From: Sipunculus nudus
Taxonomy: Eukaryota > Annelida > Sipuncula > Golfingiida > Sipunculidae
DNA: 64,000 bases
Direction of reading: 5' to 3'
NCBI GenBank assembly: GCA_026874595.1
Contig: CM049306.1
Location: 32,256,019-32,320,018, forward strand
Of this stretch, positions 23,120 to 31,076 are shown piece after piece (the first letter of the stretch is position 1; every line of letters begins with the position of its first letter). Below the pieces are notes generated by a model. That model saw nothing but the letters and a program-made list of their open reading frames with translations, ran no database searches and was not told the origin of the DNA. A program made the translations under genes and the position numbers.

Positions 23120-25064
23120 CTTACAAATTAAGACATATTCATACCATACTAATTTATTGGTTATCTTAAAAATCATGAATTATTAACCACAAAAAGTTAT
23201 GAAAAACTTGGAACTTATTTTATATGGCAATTTTGTGAATACCTGGCAACATGCTGCAGTTCCGGTCGTGTCATCCCTTGCTCCATGGCAAACTGGTACA
23301 GCTTGACACCGCGACGTAAAGCATGTTCATACAGCTCCCCGTCATTGAGGTAGTGCTTCTGTGAGGTGTCAAAGTCAGGTTCACTATACACCAGCTTCTC
23401 TGTTAAAGTAACATCAACAAAAACACTCTTGAATAAAGACTGACTACACTTCTATAGTATGGTGTCTTCTTGTCAGGTTCTGCATTTAAGCAAATTAACA
23501 GGTGTCACCTTAAGGGGATCACCCTAAATGCGAGTGCTGTAATGATGGTATTAGTTGTATGTAAATAAACATGATGAAATAATTATTGCCTCAGCCAGGG
23601 GGGTATATGTTCATTTACATTCATGTGTGTGTTTGTGTGCCTTTATTTCAATTTTATATGGACTGTATTTATGTTGACAAGTAGAACAACTTGAAAGTAG
23701 TGTTGTTTTCATTTTTTGCTTTTTTTCTTGTTATGGTTTAATACTAGTTTAATCTGTTGAGCCAATTCCACTGATGCATTTAGCCATGTAACATAAAAAA
23801 TATAGATAGGCATTTTTAGGCACTGCCCTGGGCAGCCTGAAACCAAACCTGAATCCAAGTCTTTGAGGTTCGAGTCCAAGTCCACCTACTTTGAGTCCAA
23901 CTCATTTAGAACCAGAGTCCAAGTTTAAGTCCGAGTAAAAAATTCATATCCTTAAAGAATAATTTAAAATGAAAATTTCAGGTGACGTACATGTATATTT
24001 TAAGTTTAAGTTAATGCATGCTTTCACTATAATTGGTTAAATTACATCTGCTGAGCAAAACTTTGTATATATATACAGTTTTATTATTTATTGCAATATT
24101 CTGTTAGTAAGTAGTTTGCACATTTACATACATCTTTATAATTTATGAAAAGGGTTTTTTTCAAGTGGACTCAATCTGATTTCCCCCAAGTATTAACTAT
24201 AACCACATGTAGAGTCTGATTTAGGCAAGTCTGTGTCCTGAGGACCCTGGAGTCCAAGTCCCTAAAAATGTGAACACGAGTCAAGACTTAATTAACATCA
24301 CAGGTGCAGGATGGCTGCAAAATGCTTGGTTCCAGCATATATTCATTGAACATAGAAGAGGCTATACAGGAGAGGCTATACTGACTATTGCCACTATATG
24401 TCTGAACTACAGTAAATAGTAAATGTCATATAGTTTGGTCAAATTAACCAGTATACCACATATGTATATCTGAGCACAATGAAATCATTAAACATAATAT
24501 GCAAAGATATGTAGTTTAAACATAAAACCTGTGGATTTTTTTTTGTTTTATTTGCAAAGCCTTGCAGATTCATGAATAATGCTAGTTTATAGCAATATTT
24601 AAAATGATTTATAAATAATATTAATAATAGCTAAATTATTTAAATGAACAATCTTACATTTTAATAAGAGGTATATCGATACATAAATCTTAATTATATA
24701 TACAAAAATCTTACATATCTTATTTATTAATTTAATATATCAAAACATACCATGATTTACAAAAGTAAATTATTGCATTAGAAATCTAAATTATACCAAT
24801 GCACAGATAGCACACTTTATACTGAAGTTCAAATTCGTATACTAGCTTGTATTTACAAAAGAAGGTCCATTCTGTGAGTGTACCAACTTTCAACCAATTA
24901 CACTTACCCAACTCCTTCCGTTTGCAGGTGTTCTCCTCTCCGCCATCCAGTAAGTTTATCAGCTTCCTCACGTTAAAGGTCGCTGTATCCCGTTCTTTTT
25001 GTAAATCAGGGTTAACCCCGGACGGGTTACTCTTCAGGACAAAACCTTCTTGAGCAGACGACAT
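2866..25064 (-). CDS. ACOX1: Peroxisomal acyl-CoA oxidase, ACOX1-like (14 exons found, last exon missing)
   Basis: This enzyme catalyses the first, FAD-dependent step of peroxisomal beta-oxidation: it turns a fatty acyl-CoA into the trans-2-enoyl-CoA and passes electrons to O2, making H2O2. The exons join as 25064-24908, 23399-23243, 20663-20509, 18541-18434, 16270-16151, 15147-15032, 14356-14187, 12740-12578, 12242-12052, 10310-10152, 8624-8519, 6008-5862, 4673-4603 and 3001-2866. All junctions are AG/GT and the phases agree throughout, giving 652 codons. Visible family landmarks are NPDL near residue 18, TEMGHG at 152-157, KWWPGGLGK from 187, [14 protein letters not shown] at the start of exon 8, CGGHG near 409 and VEGENTV at 433-439, where the first Glu (434) matches the catalytic base of ACOX enzymes. 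The C-terminal helical domain ends with [11 protein letters not shown] and YEWAKKSP. Family members are about 660 residues, so one short exon with a PTS1 (SKL-type) end is expected beyond 2866. ACOX1 rather than ACOX3 is judged by overall resemblance. Confidence 0.93.
3002..4602 (-). other. ACOX intron 13
   Basis: Very AT-rich with no recognisable element. The only internal structure I see is a 27-base direct duplication at about 4006-4058, containing ATTTTTTAAATTAAAATG twice. Confidence 0.7.
4603..4673 (-). CDS. ACOX1: ACOX exon 13
   Basis: It encodes [20 protein letters not shown] and then DEI, leaving two bases of an Arg codon. An alternative AG lies four bases inside the acceptor but would shift the frame. 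The donor is GTCAGT. Confidence 0.9.
4674..5861 (-). other. ACOX intron 12
   Basis: AT-rich, with nothing recognised on either strand beyond short homopolymers. Confidence 0.7.
5862..6008 (-). CDS. ACOX1: ACOX exon 12
   Basis: It encodes [20 protein letters not shown] to VTAGEFLE and is exactly 49 codons. The [19 protein letters not shown] stretch parallels LCLLYSLYGISQNAGDFL of human ACOX1. The acceptor is TTTATAG and the donor GTAATT. Confidence 0.92.
6143..6640. repeat. Degenerate ~45-bp minisatellite in ACOX intron 11
   Basis: About eleven imperfect units follow a pattern close to ATCATCACTCTTCTTTTGGG, then CAATGTGATTCA and ACAAATCAGAT. A run of about 24 G lies at 6287-6310. The minisatellite runs into the start of the 281-bp duplication at 6641, whose first bases GGCAATGTAATTAA still resemble the unit. 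Confidence 0.8.
6641..7202. repeat. Recent 281-bp tandem duplication in ACOX intron 11
   Basis: Copies 6641-6921 and 6922-7202 have the same length and I counted three substitutions between them. The duplicated block begins at a minisatellite-like GGCAATG motif, which probably gave the homology for the duplication. Confidence 0.95.
7510..7660. repeat. Fragment of a GAGTCCAAGTC-rich dispersed repeat
   Basis: It contains several spaced copies of AAGTCC, GAGTCC and AGTCCAA, like the longer copy at 23830-24290 in intron 1 of the same gene. Confidence 0.5.
7852..8445 (+). mobile_element. 5'-truncated non-LTR retrotransposon (LINE) 3' end
   Basis: An open frame from 7852 to the TAA at 8197-8199 encodes the C-terminus of a non-LTR reverse transcriptase. 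It has the pattern [20 protein letters not shown], then [17 protein letters not shown], a Cys/His cluster that ends many LINE polymerases. About 245 bases of 3' UTR follow, with a TTTTATATTTTATATT stretch near 8310-8336 and an A-rich end at about 8440. The rest of the polymerase is absent, as expected for 5' truncation. It lies opposite to ACOX in intron 11. Confidence 0.8.
8519..8624 (-). CDS. ACOX1: ACOX exon 11
   Basis: It encodes [20 protein letters not shown] and then [15 protein letters not shown], matching the amphipathic helix region RAARLVEIAAKNLQ of ACOX1. The acceptor is CTTTCAG and the donor GTGATA; it ends in phase 0. Confidence 0.92.
8727..8823. repeat. (TA)n microsatellite
   Basis: About 97 bases of almost pure TA with a few T interruptions, in ACOX intron 10. 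Confidence 0.97.
8830..10151 (-). other. ACOX intron 10, with an unclassified repeat
   Basis: At 9120-9310 and again at 9985-10060 there are related phrases such as AAATCCTGATTGGGG, GACCAAATGCTGATTGG and CCCGATCAGGATTTGGTC on both strands. This suggests a fold-back or short dispersed repeat that I cannot classify. The rest is plain AT-rich intron. Confidence 0.45.
10152..10310 (-). CDS. ACOX1: ACOX exon 10
   Basis: It encodes [16 protein letters not shown] to [12 protein letters not shown]. The first residues match the helix after the catalytic loop (RFLMKSY in human). The remainder is the variable linker before the C-terminal helical domain, so the support there is the open frame and the phase fit. 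The acceptor is TTTTCAG and the donor GTGTGT. Confidence 0.88.
10311..11199 (-). other. ACOX intron 9, left part
   Basis: AT-rich, nothing recognised. Further on in this intron (11640-11650) there is a G run, and 11361-12050 also holds nothing I can name. Confidence 0.6.
11200..11360 (+). repeat. Dispersed repeat, copy 1 (ACOX intron 9)
   Basis: It contains GGGCCAAATAAGTGAATGC and, further on, ACCCACATGATGTAGGCTTG and CTTAGAATGCAGATTTCTAG. The same order of phrases recurs at 12360-12545 and, inverted, at 40985-41110, which defines a short dispersed family. No coding capacity is seen. Confidence 0.65.
12052..12242 (-). CDS. ACOX1: ACOX exon 9 (catalytic Glu)
   Basis: It encodes [11 protein letters not shown] through [13 protein letters not shown] and [15 protein letters not shown]. 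The first Glu of VEGENTV, model residue 434, aligns with the general base that takes the alpha proton of acyl-CoA, so the active site looks intact. The acceptor is AATCAG and the donor GTTAGT; it leaves in phase 2. Confidence 0.95.
12360..12545 (+). repeat. Dispersed repeat, copy 2 (ACOX intron 8)
   Basis: The order of phrases matches copy 1: GGGCCAAATAGGTGAATGC, then GGACCACCCACATGGTGGAG, then AATGCATAATTCTAGG. It fills about half of this 335-bp intron and stops about 30 bases short of the exon 8 donor. Confidence 0.65.
12578..12740 (-). CDS. ACOX1: ACOX exon 8
   Basis: It encodes [20 protein letters not shown] to EGNFTGLPE. The [14 protein letters not shown] signature is close to invariant in ACOX1 to ACOX3. 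The acceptor is ATACAG and the donor GTAAGA; it ends in phase 0. Confidence 0.95.
13400..13875 (+). repeat. Dispersed repeat in ACOX intron 7
   Basis: It contains repeated phrases such as GTGACCTCTGACCTCATTAA, ATATGCAT and AGTTTCATGAAAATCCATAG, and ends with a GACAGATAGTCGAACAGATGG stretch followed by CTCCCGTCATATGACAG. A homologous copy in the same orientation lies at 21095-21615 in intron 2. Confidence 0.75.
14010..14170 (-). repeat. Dispersed repeat with terminal hairpin AGCTCA...TGAGCT
   Basis: A GACAGCCAGACAGAACGATGG-like stretch is followed by CACTATAGCTCACATGACT and an imperfect hairpin at 14138-14166. The reverse complement matches the sequence at 62117-62190, where the same hairpin precedes CCGTCCGTCC repeats. 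Confidence 0.65.
14187..14356 (-). CDS. ACOX1: ACOX exon 7
   Basis: It encodes [20 protein letters not shown] to [14 protein letters not shown]. The YGTM and AxRYSxVRRQ motifs are typical of the first helices after the middle domain. The acceptor is TGCTTAG and the donor GTAAAA; it leaves in phase 2. Confidence 0.94.
14357..15031 (-). other. ACOX intron 6
   Basis: AT-rich, with nothing recognised. Confidence 0.7.
15032..15147 (-). CDS. ACOX1: ACOX exon 6
   Basis: It encodes [20 protein letters not shown] and then the [15 protein letters not shown] segment, the end of the middle domain. The acceptor is TGTCTAG and the donor GTTAGT. It finishes in phase 0. Confidence 0.94.
15148..16150 (-). 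other. ACOX intron 5
   Basis: AT-rich, with nothing recognised on either strand. Confidence 0.7.
16151..16270 (-). CDS. ACOX1: ACOX exon 5
   Basis: It encodes [18 protein letters not shown] to [10 protein letters not shown], matching the strand-rich middle domain of ACOX1 (TSNHAIVLAQL in human). The acceptor is TTTCCAG and the donor GTAGGG; it leaves in phase 1. Confidence 0.94.
17143..17758. mobile_element. MITE with ~50-bp inverted repeats and TA target duplication
   Basis: The left end GTCCGTTCCAGTACCCCTG and following bases at 17143-17195 recur inverted at 17708-17758, sharing GTACCCCTGTCCACC and TTTTTCGCGATTAT. TA dinucleotides flank both ends (17141-17142 and 17759-17760), as in Tc1/mariner-type elements. 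The 616-bp body has no convincing transposase; a long minus-strand open frame across it has no domain I recognise. It sits in ACOX intron 4. Confidence 0.85.
18434..18541 (-). CDS. ACOX1: ACOX exon 4
   Basis: It completes GHG and encodes [13 protein letters not shown] through [12 protein letters not shown], the middle beta-domain that lines the flavin and substrate site. The acceptor is TTTTCAG and the donor GTAAGT; it leaves in phase 1. Confidence 0.94.
19312..20160. repeat. Three-copy ~280-295-bp tandem repeat in ACOX intron 3
   Basis: CTCATGCAGCA or a close form occurs at 19350, 19627 and 19923. Each unit continues with CATGTTTCATAACAATCCAC, TGACCTTGAAAAGTAGGTCA, CATCAGCACTGAAGAAATGA and GATATCCCGCTCACAAGG, with strong divergence between copies. 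A related TGACCTTGAAAAATAGGT phrase occurs at about 38035. No coding content. Confidence 0.85.
20509..20663 (-). CDS. ACOX1: ACOX exon 3
   Basis: It encodes [20 protein letters not shown] and ends with [15 protein letters not shown], the very conserved ACOX stretch at the end of the N-terminal domain. The acceptor is TTTGCAG and the donor GTAGGT. A second GT lies four bases downstream but would break the phase with exon 4. Confidence 0.95.
21095..21615 (+). repeat. Dispersed repeat in ACOX intron 2
   Basis: Homologous to 13400-13875 in the same order and orientation. Shared phrases include GGTGACCTCTGACTTCATAA, ATGAGTTTCATGAAAATCC, TCAGTTTCATCAAAAATCC and a final ACAGACAGACGGACAGAAGG stretch followed by CTCCCATCATATATATGACG. 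Confidence 0.75.
22573..22634. repeat. (CT)n then (TA)n microsatellite
   Basis: About 30 bases of CT repeat pass directly into about 32 bases of TA repeat. The TA tract abuts the left end of the miniature LTR element. Confidence 0.95.
22635..22791 (-). repeat. Terminal direct repeat (3' LTR in minus orientation)
   Basis: 157 bp, TGTTAC...GTAACA. Its B-box-like sequence near 22678-22690 is degraded compared with the other copy. Its outer end abuts (TA)n and its inner end abuts the polypurine tract. Confidence 0.8.
22910..23066 (-). repeat. Terminal direct repeat (5' LTR in minus orientation)
   Basis: 157 bp, with clear homology to the partner repeat. It carries the better tRNA-like module: A-box-like GCGAAGCAGTTGG and B box GGTTCAAATCCCGG on the minus strand. 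A GGACCGA/TCGGCCC complementarity flanks the module and resembles an acceptor stem with one mismatch. Confidence 0.8.
23067..23113. repeat. (TA)n microsatellite
   Basis: 47 bases of AT repeat directly following the miniature LTR element. With 22603-22634 it was probably one tract before insertion. Confidence 0.95.
23243..23399 (-). CDS. ACOX1: ACOX exon 2
   Basis: It encodes [11 protein letters not shown] through the [14 protein letters not shown] segment of the N-terminal acyl-CoA oxidase domain. The acceptor is AACAG and the donor GTATTC. It enters in phase 1 and leaves with two bases of an Arg codon that exon 3 completes. Confidence 0.92.
23830..24290. repeat. GAGTCCAAGTC-rich dispersed repeat in ACOX intron 1
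   Basis: Spaced copies of GAGTCCAAGTC, AAGTCCGAGT and CTGGAGTCCAAGTCCC occur at both ends of this stretch, with AT-rich sequence between. A shorter related piece lies at 7510-7660. Class unknown. Confidence 0.5.
24300..24907 (-). other. ACOX intron 1, right part
   Basis: AT-rich, with no element recognised between the GAGTCC-type repeat and exon 1. Confidence 0.6.
24908..25064 (-). CDS. ACOX1: ACOX exon 1 (start codon)
   Basis: It encodes [20 protein letters not shown] and continues to the KRKEL segment, residues 1-52, ending in phase 1 at a GTAAGT donor. I chose the ATG at 25064 because it is the only in-frame ATG ahead of the conserved NPDL; the frame upstream opens only with TTG. The extension of about 16 residues before NPDL is longer than in vertebrate ACOX1. 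Confidence 0.88.
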
Positions 25065-25250
25065 TGTTACATCTGAACCTGAGACCAAAGTGCAGTGACT
25101 GCGGTTTCGTTGTTGACACCTGGTTCAGGGAACCCCCTTATAATGGGGAGTACGCTTGATTTGCATAGGAATCCCCTCCAGGAACTTTACGTCACACATG
25201 GCTCGCTCAATGCGGGACGGGTTGCCTGCTGTGGGTGCCCGTTTCGGAGA
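25065..25250 (-). promoter_or_regulatory. Putative ACOX promoter region
   Basis: This stretch just upstream of the ACOX start has more GC than the introns. It contains an octamer-like ATTTGCAT at 25159-25166 (plus strand) and a CRE-like site read as TGACGTAA on the minus strand at 25187-25194. No TATA box is evident. Motif matches of this length are common by chance, so the regulatory role is an inference from position. Confidence 0.35.
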
Positions 25251-25427
25251 TAAATTAATTACAATACAAATTCACTAATGCAAGAATTGCTGTTGGTAAA
25301 AAAAAAAATCAGTTTAATTTGTTACTTTACAGGGTTAATTTGTTATAAATTTTATTTATCTAACGTTCTCATAGCGCCTATAAATATACCGTGAATACAG
25401 GCATTTCATGAAAAACCTTATTTCTTT

Positions 25428-26422
25428 GAGCAGTGTGTAAAACCCGGACCCCACGGACCCCGGACCCCGGATCCCGGACCCCAAGAAATAACCTATAATT
25501 ATTAAAACTCTCATATGGTAATTTGTCGAGATATTTTGCAGAATAGTATCTTAAGACGTTTTAAATTATGTGTGTTAAAAAACATAAAAAGTGGTCTGTT
25601 TTGCAACAAAAGTTGATAAATTACCCTACGGACCGTGGCGCACTGACCTCACGGATCCCACGGACCCCTTTTACTCGTTGTTTTACCATTTCTTTTGTAC
25701 ATATTTTAACATCCCATTTAGGCATAACAACCATATGATTTAGTTATTGTGTTTTTGTATCTATATTATTTTCATTTTGTCTTATTTTTTCTTCATGTTC
25801 TTATATTTGCTATTTGTTACATGTTAAGCGAAATAAAAAGTATATATAATAAGAACATTAACAAAATCATTATGTTTTTACCTGTCGTTTCTTAAAATGC
25901 AAGTCATCAACAATTTCTTTGGGTAATTATATTGTTACCAACAGTAAATTGCATTGTTGTTCATGAATGGAACACAAAACCCTGCATGTGTCATGTGGAA
26001 GAGCTCTGATATCGATATATCAGTCTCAGGTCCGCATGCATTGACCGCTGGCGCACTTCAGTGTGCTTGCACTATAATATTTTCACTTGAAATATCAAAT
26101 AATCATATTTAATGTTTACACACGAGTGCTTATTCTTTCTCATGCAGTCATAAATGAAAATATGAGCGGGGTTTCCAGGGTCCTTTAAAAATGGAATAGT
26201 CATCAAAGTCAAGCAGTTTGGGTCCATCTTCAGCAAAATATTTTGTATACTTAAAATGTTCATTGAAATGGTTATTTACAAAGCTTCAACACTGAGGGAC
26301 TTTACTTTGTTCTTATATCAGCATCAGGGGTGTTTTTATCTGTATATATAATCGACAGTGTGGAAATTGGTTTTTGGGGTCCGAGGTCCGGGATCCGTGG
26401 GGTCCGGGTTTTACACACTGCC
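25428..26422. mobile_element. 995-bp inverted-repeat DNA transposon with 8-bp duplication
   Basis: CAGTGTGTAAAACCCGG and the following GGACCCC-rich sequence (25431-25486) recur inverted at 26370-26420. ATTTCTTT occurs exactly at both outer borders, 25420-25427 and 26423-26430. An 8-bp duplication and a CAGTG-like end suggest a hAT-type element, but the few extra terminal bases (GAG left, CC right) make this tentative. Open frames inside are short and show no transposase motif, so it is non-autonomous. Confidence 0.8.
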
Positions 26423-26502
26423 ATTTCTTTAGCATGTTTTATGATGTAATTCCTGTGAGCATAAGTCATACGTATAATGACTGAAATCTTCAGTATTGTG
26501 TG

Positions 26503-26505
26503 TAT

Positions 26506-26585
<80 letters not shown>
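26503..26585. repeat. (TA)n microsatellite
   Basis: About 83 bases of TA repeat ending at the left border of a solo LTR. Confidence 0.95.
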
Positions 26586-26590
<5 letters not shown>

Positions 26591-27453
26591 CAGATGTCTC
26601 TTTTATTGTGCGCTGCTGACATTCTGATTCGTGTTTGGCTCAAGGCATGGGCGTTGTTATGCTACAGCGTTCCTTGTTCTAGCTGGCCGTGTGCGGCCCA
26701 CGTGTAAACGCAGCGGTCATGCTAGTCTGAAGTTTTCTCGCCTGGCCGAGCCGGGCCGGCCAACGTGCGAACCCTGATATGTAGAAACACAGCATTCGTT
26801 GTTCTAGAGGCTAGATGTTTCCTGTAATGTGTGTACTATTGGATTCTTTGGATTGTTCGAGAAATGGAAAGTTCTCGGTTTGAGGTGAAAAGTTATATAA
26901 AGGGGCTGTTTTTTAGAGCCGGGAGAGAGGAGAGAAATATTCCAACCGCAACAGAATCGTGTCAATTATAGATTTTCTTTTAAATTGAATTGTGACGGAT
27001 CTTATATATTGTCTTCAGTTTGCTTTCGGGATTATATCAAGAACTTCACTTTGGAATTACAACTGATTGATTTTGTAAATGAACTGGACTGTTATTCTCT
27101 GAGAAGATTTATGTGAACTTTTCATCTGGGTTGTACGTTATAAAGGACTTGTTGTCGCTGTGACAGTGGTGGTATCCAGGTACTGTACACTTTATTTCCA
27201 TACATGTATTGATTTACTGTTATACTGTTGTTATACTGTGAAATTGTATTGATTTAGTGTATTGTAATGTTAGGATTGTTTTAAGAATAAATTATAATTA
27301 TTTGTTAACAAAAAAAAAAAAACCACTGACTTCTTTTTTCATTCCCCTAGACATTTCACGCCGCCTAGTGTTACAGAATGTTATTTTTTATCTCCATTAC
27401 AAAATTTATGTTCTTTACGACTAGGTGATCTGTTGATATTAGGTTCCGTAACA
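26586..27453 (+). mobile_element. Solo LTR, copy 1 (868 bp)
   Basis: Over most of its length it is homologous, in the same orientation, to 51171-51949. It ends CCGTAACA and begins AGTTACAG, one base from the TGTTAC start of its partner. A TATATAAA box lies at 26894-26901, an AATAAA signal at 27286-27291, and an A-run and the phrase CATTCCCCTAGACATTTCACG follow. It has an extra GC-rich block (about 26630-26780, with GGCCGAGCCGGGCCGGCC) that the partner lacks. It sits between (TA)n and ATATATAT. No internal gag-pol region adjoins it. Confidence 0.82.
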
Positions 27454-28165
27454 ATATATATGAATTAACGACTTTTGAGCTCCATTCGCTTGGGCATTTC
27501 TTTCAAGAAAATGAAATAATAAAAATAAAATTTCGAAATCATATCAGGTCGTATTGACTTGTTTTACTAATCATTTTTACAAATCAATTCTCTTATTATC
27601 ATATTTTCAAATGTTCATGTGAAGTTCTGCATCATTGGATGGCGATATAAATTATTTTCCATAGGACTATATACACCCTCCCCTCATTTCTTTAAGCCTA
27701 TAATATGCAATGGCCCATACAATCCCTAAGATAACGAAAGTTTATCACCCTCATCCCCAAGAAAACAAAAATAATAAATAAATTTATAAAATAAGGTCAC
27801 CCTGCAGAACACCGGGCCTTTGGCACTCGCCATTGAAGGTGGGCACCCTTTTTCCAGAAATCCAAAGGATTCTTTATGACGTTATATACTATAGTATAGG
27901 GTCATGTATACCTTTTATGAAAAAAATGTAGAACAACCATTATTCATTTTCCACAGCGATCAACGTAATTAACTGGATACAGATATGCAATTGCATTATT
28001 TAGTTAAATTTAACAGGGGGTATCTAAGTGAGGAGGTATATATGGCATAGAAGCGCCCCCCCCCCCCCCCTTTCGATGTCGATGAAAGTCAAGCGTAATT
28101 GATGCCAAGTCACCATTGGTGTACTATTCCCATGCCACGGTTGTGAGTGCGGCTAAACAGCACAC
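27454..28165. other. Intergenic sequence, no gene recognised
   Basis: AT-rich, with a C run of about 18 near 28053-28071. Nothing else is recognised. Confidence 0.6.
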
Positions 28166-28241
28166 TAAACATAAATATAAAAACAAGTTTTAAACATAAA
28201 TATAAAAACATGTTTTAAACATAAATATAAAAACAAGTTTT
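28166..28241. repeat. 26-bp repeat, three copies
   Basis: The unit TAAACATAAATATAAAAACA plus GTTT occurs three times in a row with single-base differences. Confidence 0.9.
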
Positions 28242-28273
28242 ATGAAACTACATGGACATTTTCAGGGCAAGTC

Positions 28274-28276
<3 letters not shown>

Positions 28277-28333
<57 letters not shown>
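28277..28333. repeat. (GA)n microsatellite
   Basis: About 57 bases of pure GA repeat. Confidence 0.97.
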
Positions 28334-28336
<3 letters not shown>

Positions 28337-28414
28337 TGATACGCTGATTAATATACGTCGGTCGTATCAAAATCGGTGGCTGTTACCTGATCTTATCAGC
28401 TAATCTTGCATGTG

Positions 28415-28694
28415 TCAAAGTCTTCCTTATTGTGAAAACTTAAATAAGTCTAAGTCTGTTTTATGGTAATAACTTAAATGTGATACAACTCTGTCTTATA
28501 TTGTGTTAACATGAATGTGACAAAGTCTGTCTTACTGTGATAACAAAAATACGACAAAGTCTGTTTTATTGAAATAACTTAAATTTGATAAAACTCTGTG
28601 TTATTGTGATAACTCAATAGTGACAAAATCTGTCTTATATTGTGATAATTTGAATGTGACAAAGTCTAAATGTGATAACTTGAATGTGACAAAG
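28415..28694. repeat. Degenerate ~41-bp tandem repeat
   Basis: About seven units follow the pattern GTGATAACTTGAATGTGAC then AAAGTCTGTCTTATT. Units differ by several bases and small gaps, and the last ones are shortened. Confidence 0.8.
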
Positions 28695-29073
28695 GTTGTA
28701 AAGAAAATTGGCTTCATTAATCGAAATAAAAGTTACCACAGAGATTTTAATCGCATTTAAACATCGAGTGACAAGTCACATGTTATCCCCCCCCCCCCCC
28801 GGACAAACAAATAGTATAGACATTTCCCATCAGAGGCCAGCACCGACTAGAGGAGGCTTGTTGACCAAAATAATTTGATCCTGCATCCGAGTGTAAGATT
28901 TACCCCAACGTTGAATAAACCATTCCTTCATTACACATTTATCAACACTTCAGTTAAAAAATTCTAATAACATCTGCTGAAACATAGTTAAGCGAATACT
29001 ATGTGTTTATATAGCCTCCACCGCATTCGTCTCCTGAGCACAAAACCGCTTGACTAAATTGGCATAATTTTAG

Positions 29074-29075
<2 letters not shown>

Positions 29076-29138
<63 letters not shown>
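29076..29138. repeat. (TA)n microsatellite
   Basis: About 63 bases of AT repeat. Confidence 0.97.
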
Positions 29139-29140
<2 letters not shown>

Positions 29141-29426
29141 TTTTTCTTACGTCTCTGACTTTCCAATCTGCGTGGCATCCATTCGTCTACTATTTTGGAT
29201 GAAAATCACACATCTCGGGAGTGCTTTGATGTTATGGACTGTAATTTTGCGTGCCCATACATTTTAGATAACTCTCTCATATACACAAGACTTTTTGCGT
29301 CACCTACTATTTTTATGCGGAGAGTTCATATATTTCATGCGAACATATGCCCAAATTTATTCACGGCCGGACATACGTATAAAAAATTATAAAACAAGAC
29401 CAGAAACAACGGAGCATAGTTAATAA

Positions 29427-29429
<3 letters not shown>

Positions 29430-29501
<72 letters not shown>
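29430..29501. repeat. (TA)n microsatellite
   Basis: About 72 bases of TA repeat, 290 bases after the previous tract. Confidence 0.97.
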
Positions 29502-29503
<2 letters not shown>

Positions 29504-31076
29504 AGAACTGTTTTTCTTTTCTGTGAATTTTTTATGAACAGCATGATATCATTTTTGATTTTTATATATTATTTTCACATATAAATGTGTTAGATAATGA
29601 TAGAAAACTGTCATATATTAATAGTTTATTAACTCTGATGTTGCTTTGAATTTCCCTGAGTGTGCCTTTAAATTACGACAAATAAAACAATTCATAACGA
29701 CTCTGTGCGCTCTAAGAATATGGAATATATATGCCTCTTTCGCAAATAGAGATAATTTCAGTATATCTGTGAATATTTAATTTCGAATACACTGTTAGTT
29801 TTAATTTAGTGGAGGTTTGAATAATAAAATTGAAAGCTTGGTTTATAGCAAATTCCTTTCTGACTCTGAGTAATGAAACCCTTTTTGGGACAAAAGGAAA
29901 GAAAAGAGTATCTACACTTGGAATTTAAAAAGAAAAACCAATACCACTAATCAAGTGGCAGTGGGGGTAATACTTTTGAAAGCATCAGGGATTATTGCTT
30001 GCTTCTTATAGACAATTCTTCTCTGTATAATAATCTAAAAAATCACATTTTTTATCATTGCGGTAAAATATCAGCTTCTCAGATAATTATTTTTTCCTTT
30101 TATCAATATTTTTGTCCAGTTTATGGAAACACGGTGGAGCTGTTAGAAGGGACGAGTTGTAGAAGAAAAAGTTGAACGTGGGCTGACTTAATAAGTGGAA
30201 TTATAAGTGGCAGTTATACACAATCACTACAAAAGTAGCACAGAGTTACATTGGCGACATGCGTAAAAAATTGTCACCAGATCTCACTGAATTCAGATGA
30301 TGTATTATGGTATTCCATTACTGAACCGATACATTTTTACATGAACGTAATACATACATCGTGTACCAAAGACGTAACAGTCATATTTTTCATAATCACG
30401 GCACTCTTAACAGAAAGGTACCGCAGTTCAGAGACTTTTCTGAAGTAAAGAAACACACCCTGCTGTGTATGACAAGAAACCCAGTCCGCCTGTATAGATC
30501 TGCGTCATCGAGGTGAATTAATTGCTCTCCTGAAAACGTCGGGCGTTTTCGTTACATTTCTAGTCAGCGTGCTTTTTAGCATGAGATCTTCCATAGATTA
30601 CAAATAAATGACAAAGGGCGTTTATTGCTTTATTGAATTGTCACAATTTGATCCTACCGTATTTTGAATTATGAATTATAGTGTTGAAAATTAAGCAAAA
30701 TTACTTTCATAAAGGTATATCTTCCATATATATCTGATGAGAATAAATGAAGTGATGGTATTAGGGTAAGGGTGGCTTTTGTCCTGATTTTCATAAAATC
30801 GATAAATAAATCGATTTTAGAAGGGCATCCTATTTCGGTGGGCGGGGGATGGAGAGGTAGCTTCTGTCTGTGCCGATGTTAAATGTCCCCCCTCATGCAC
30901 ACTTTCTTATCAAACAAGGCCCCTGTGAAAAATACCTTAAATGACAAAATACTGGTATTGGATATATATTACTTATCTATCCCTCCAAAATATCGCAGTA
31001 TTTATCAACTAAAATATATTACTTGGAAAAAATAATAAAATTATAATTAATATGTGAAGAAATTAAGGAAAAGTAA
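29502..31076. other. Intergenic sequence, no gene recognised
   Basis: AT-rich, with only short open frames and no family resemblance or clear repeats. Confidence 0.6.

Noticed and set aside
28415-28694. CRISPR-like array
   Set aside because: The units are diverged head-to-tail repeats without unique spacers, in a eukaryotic genome.
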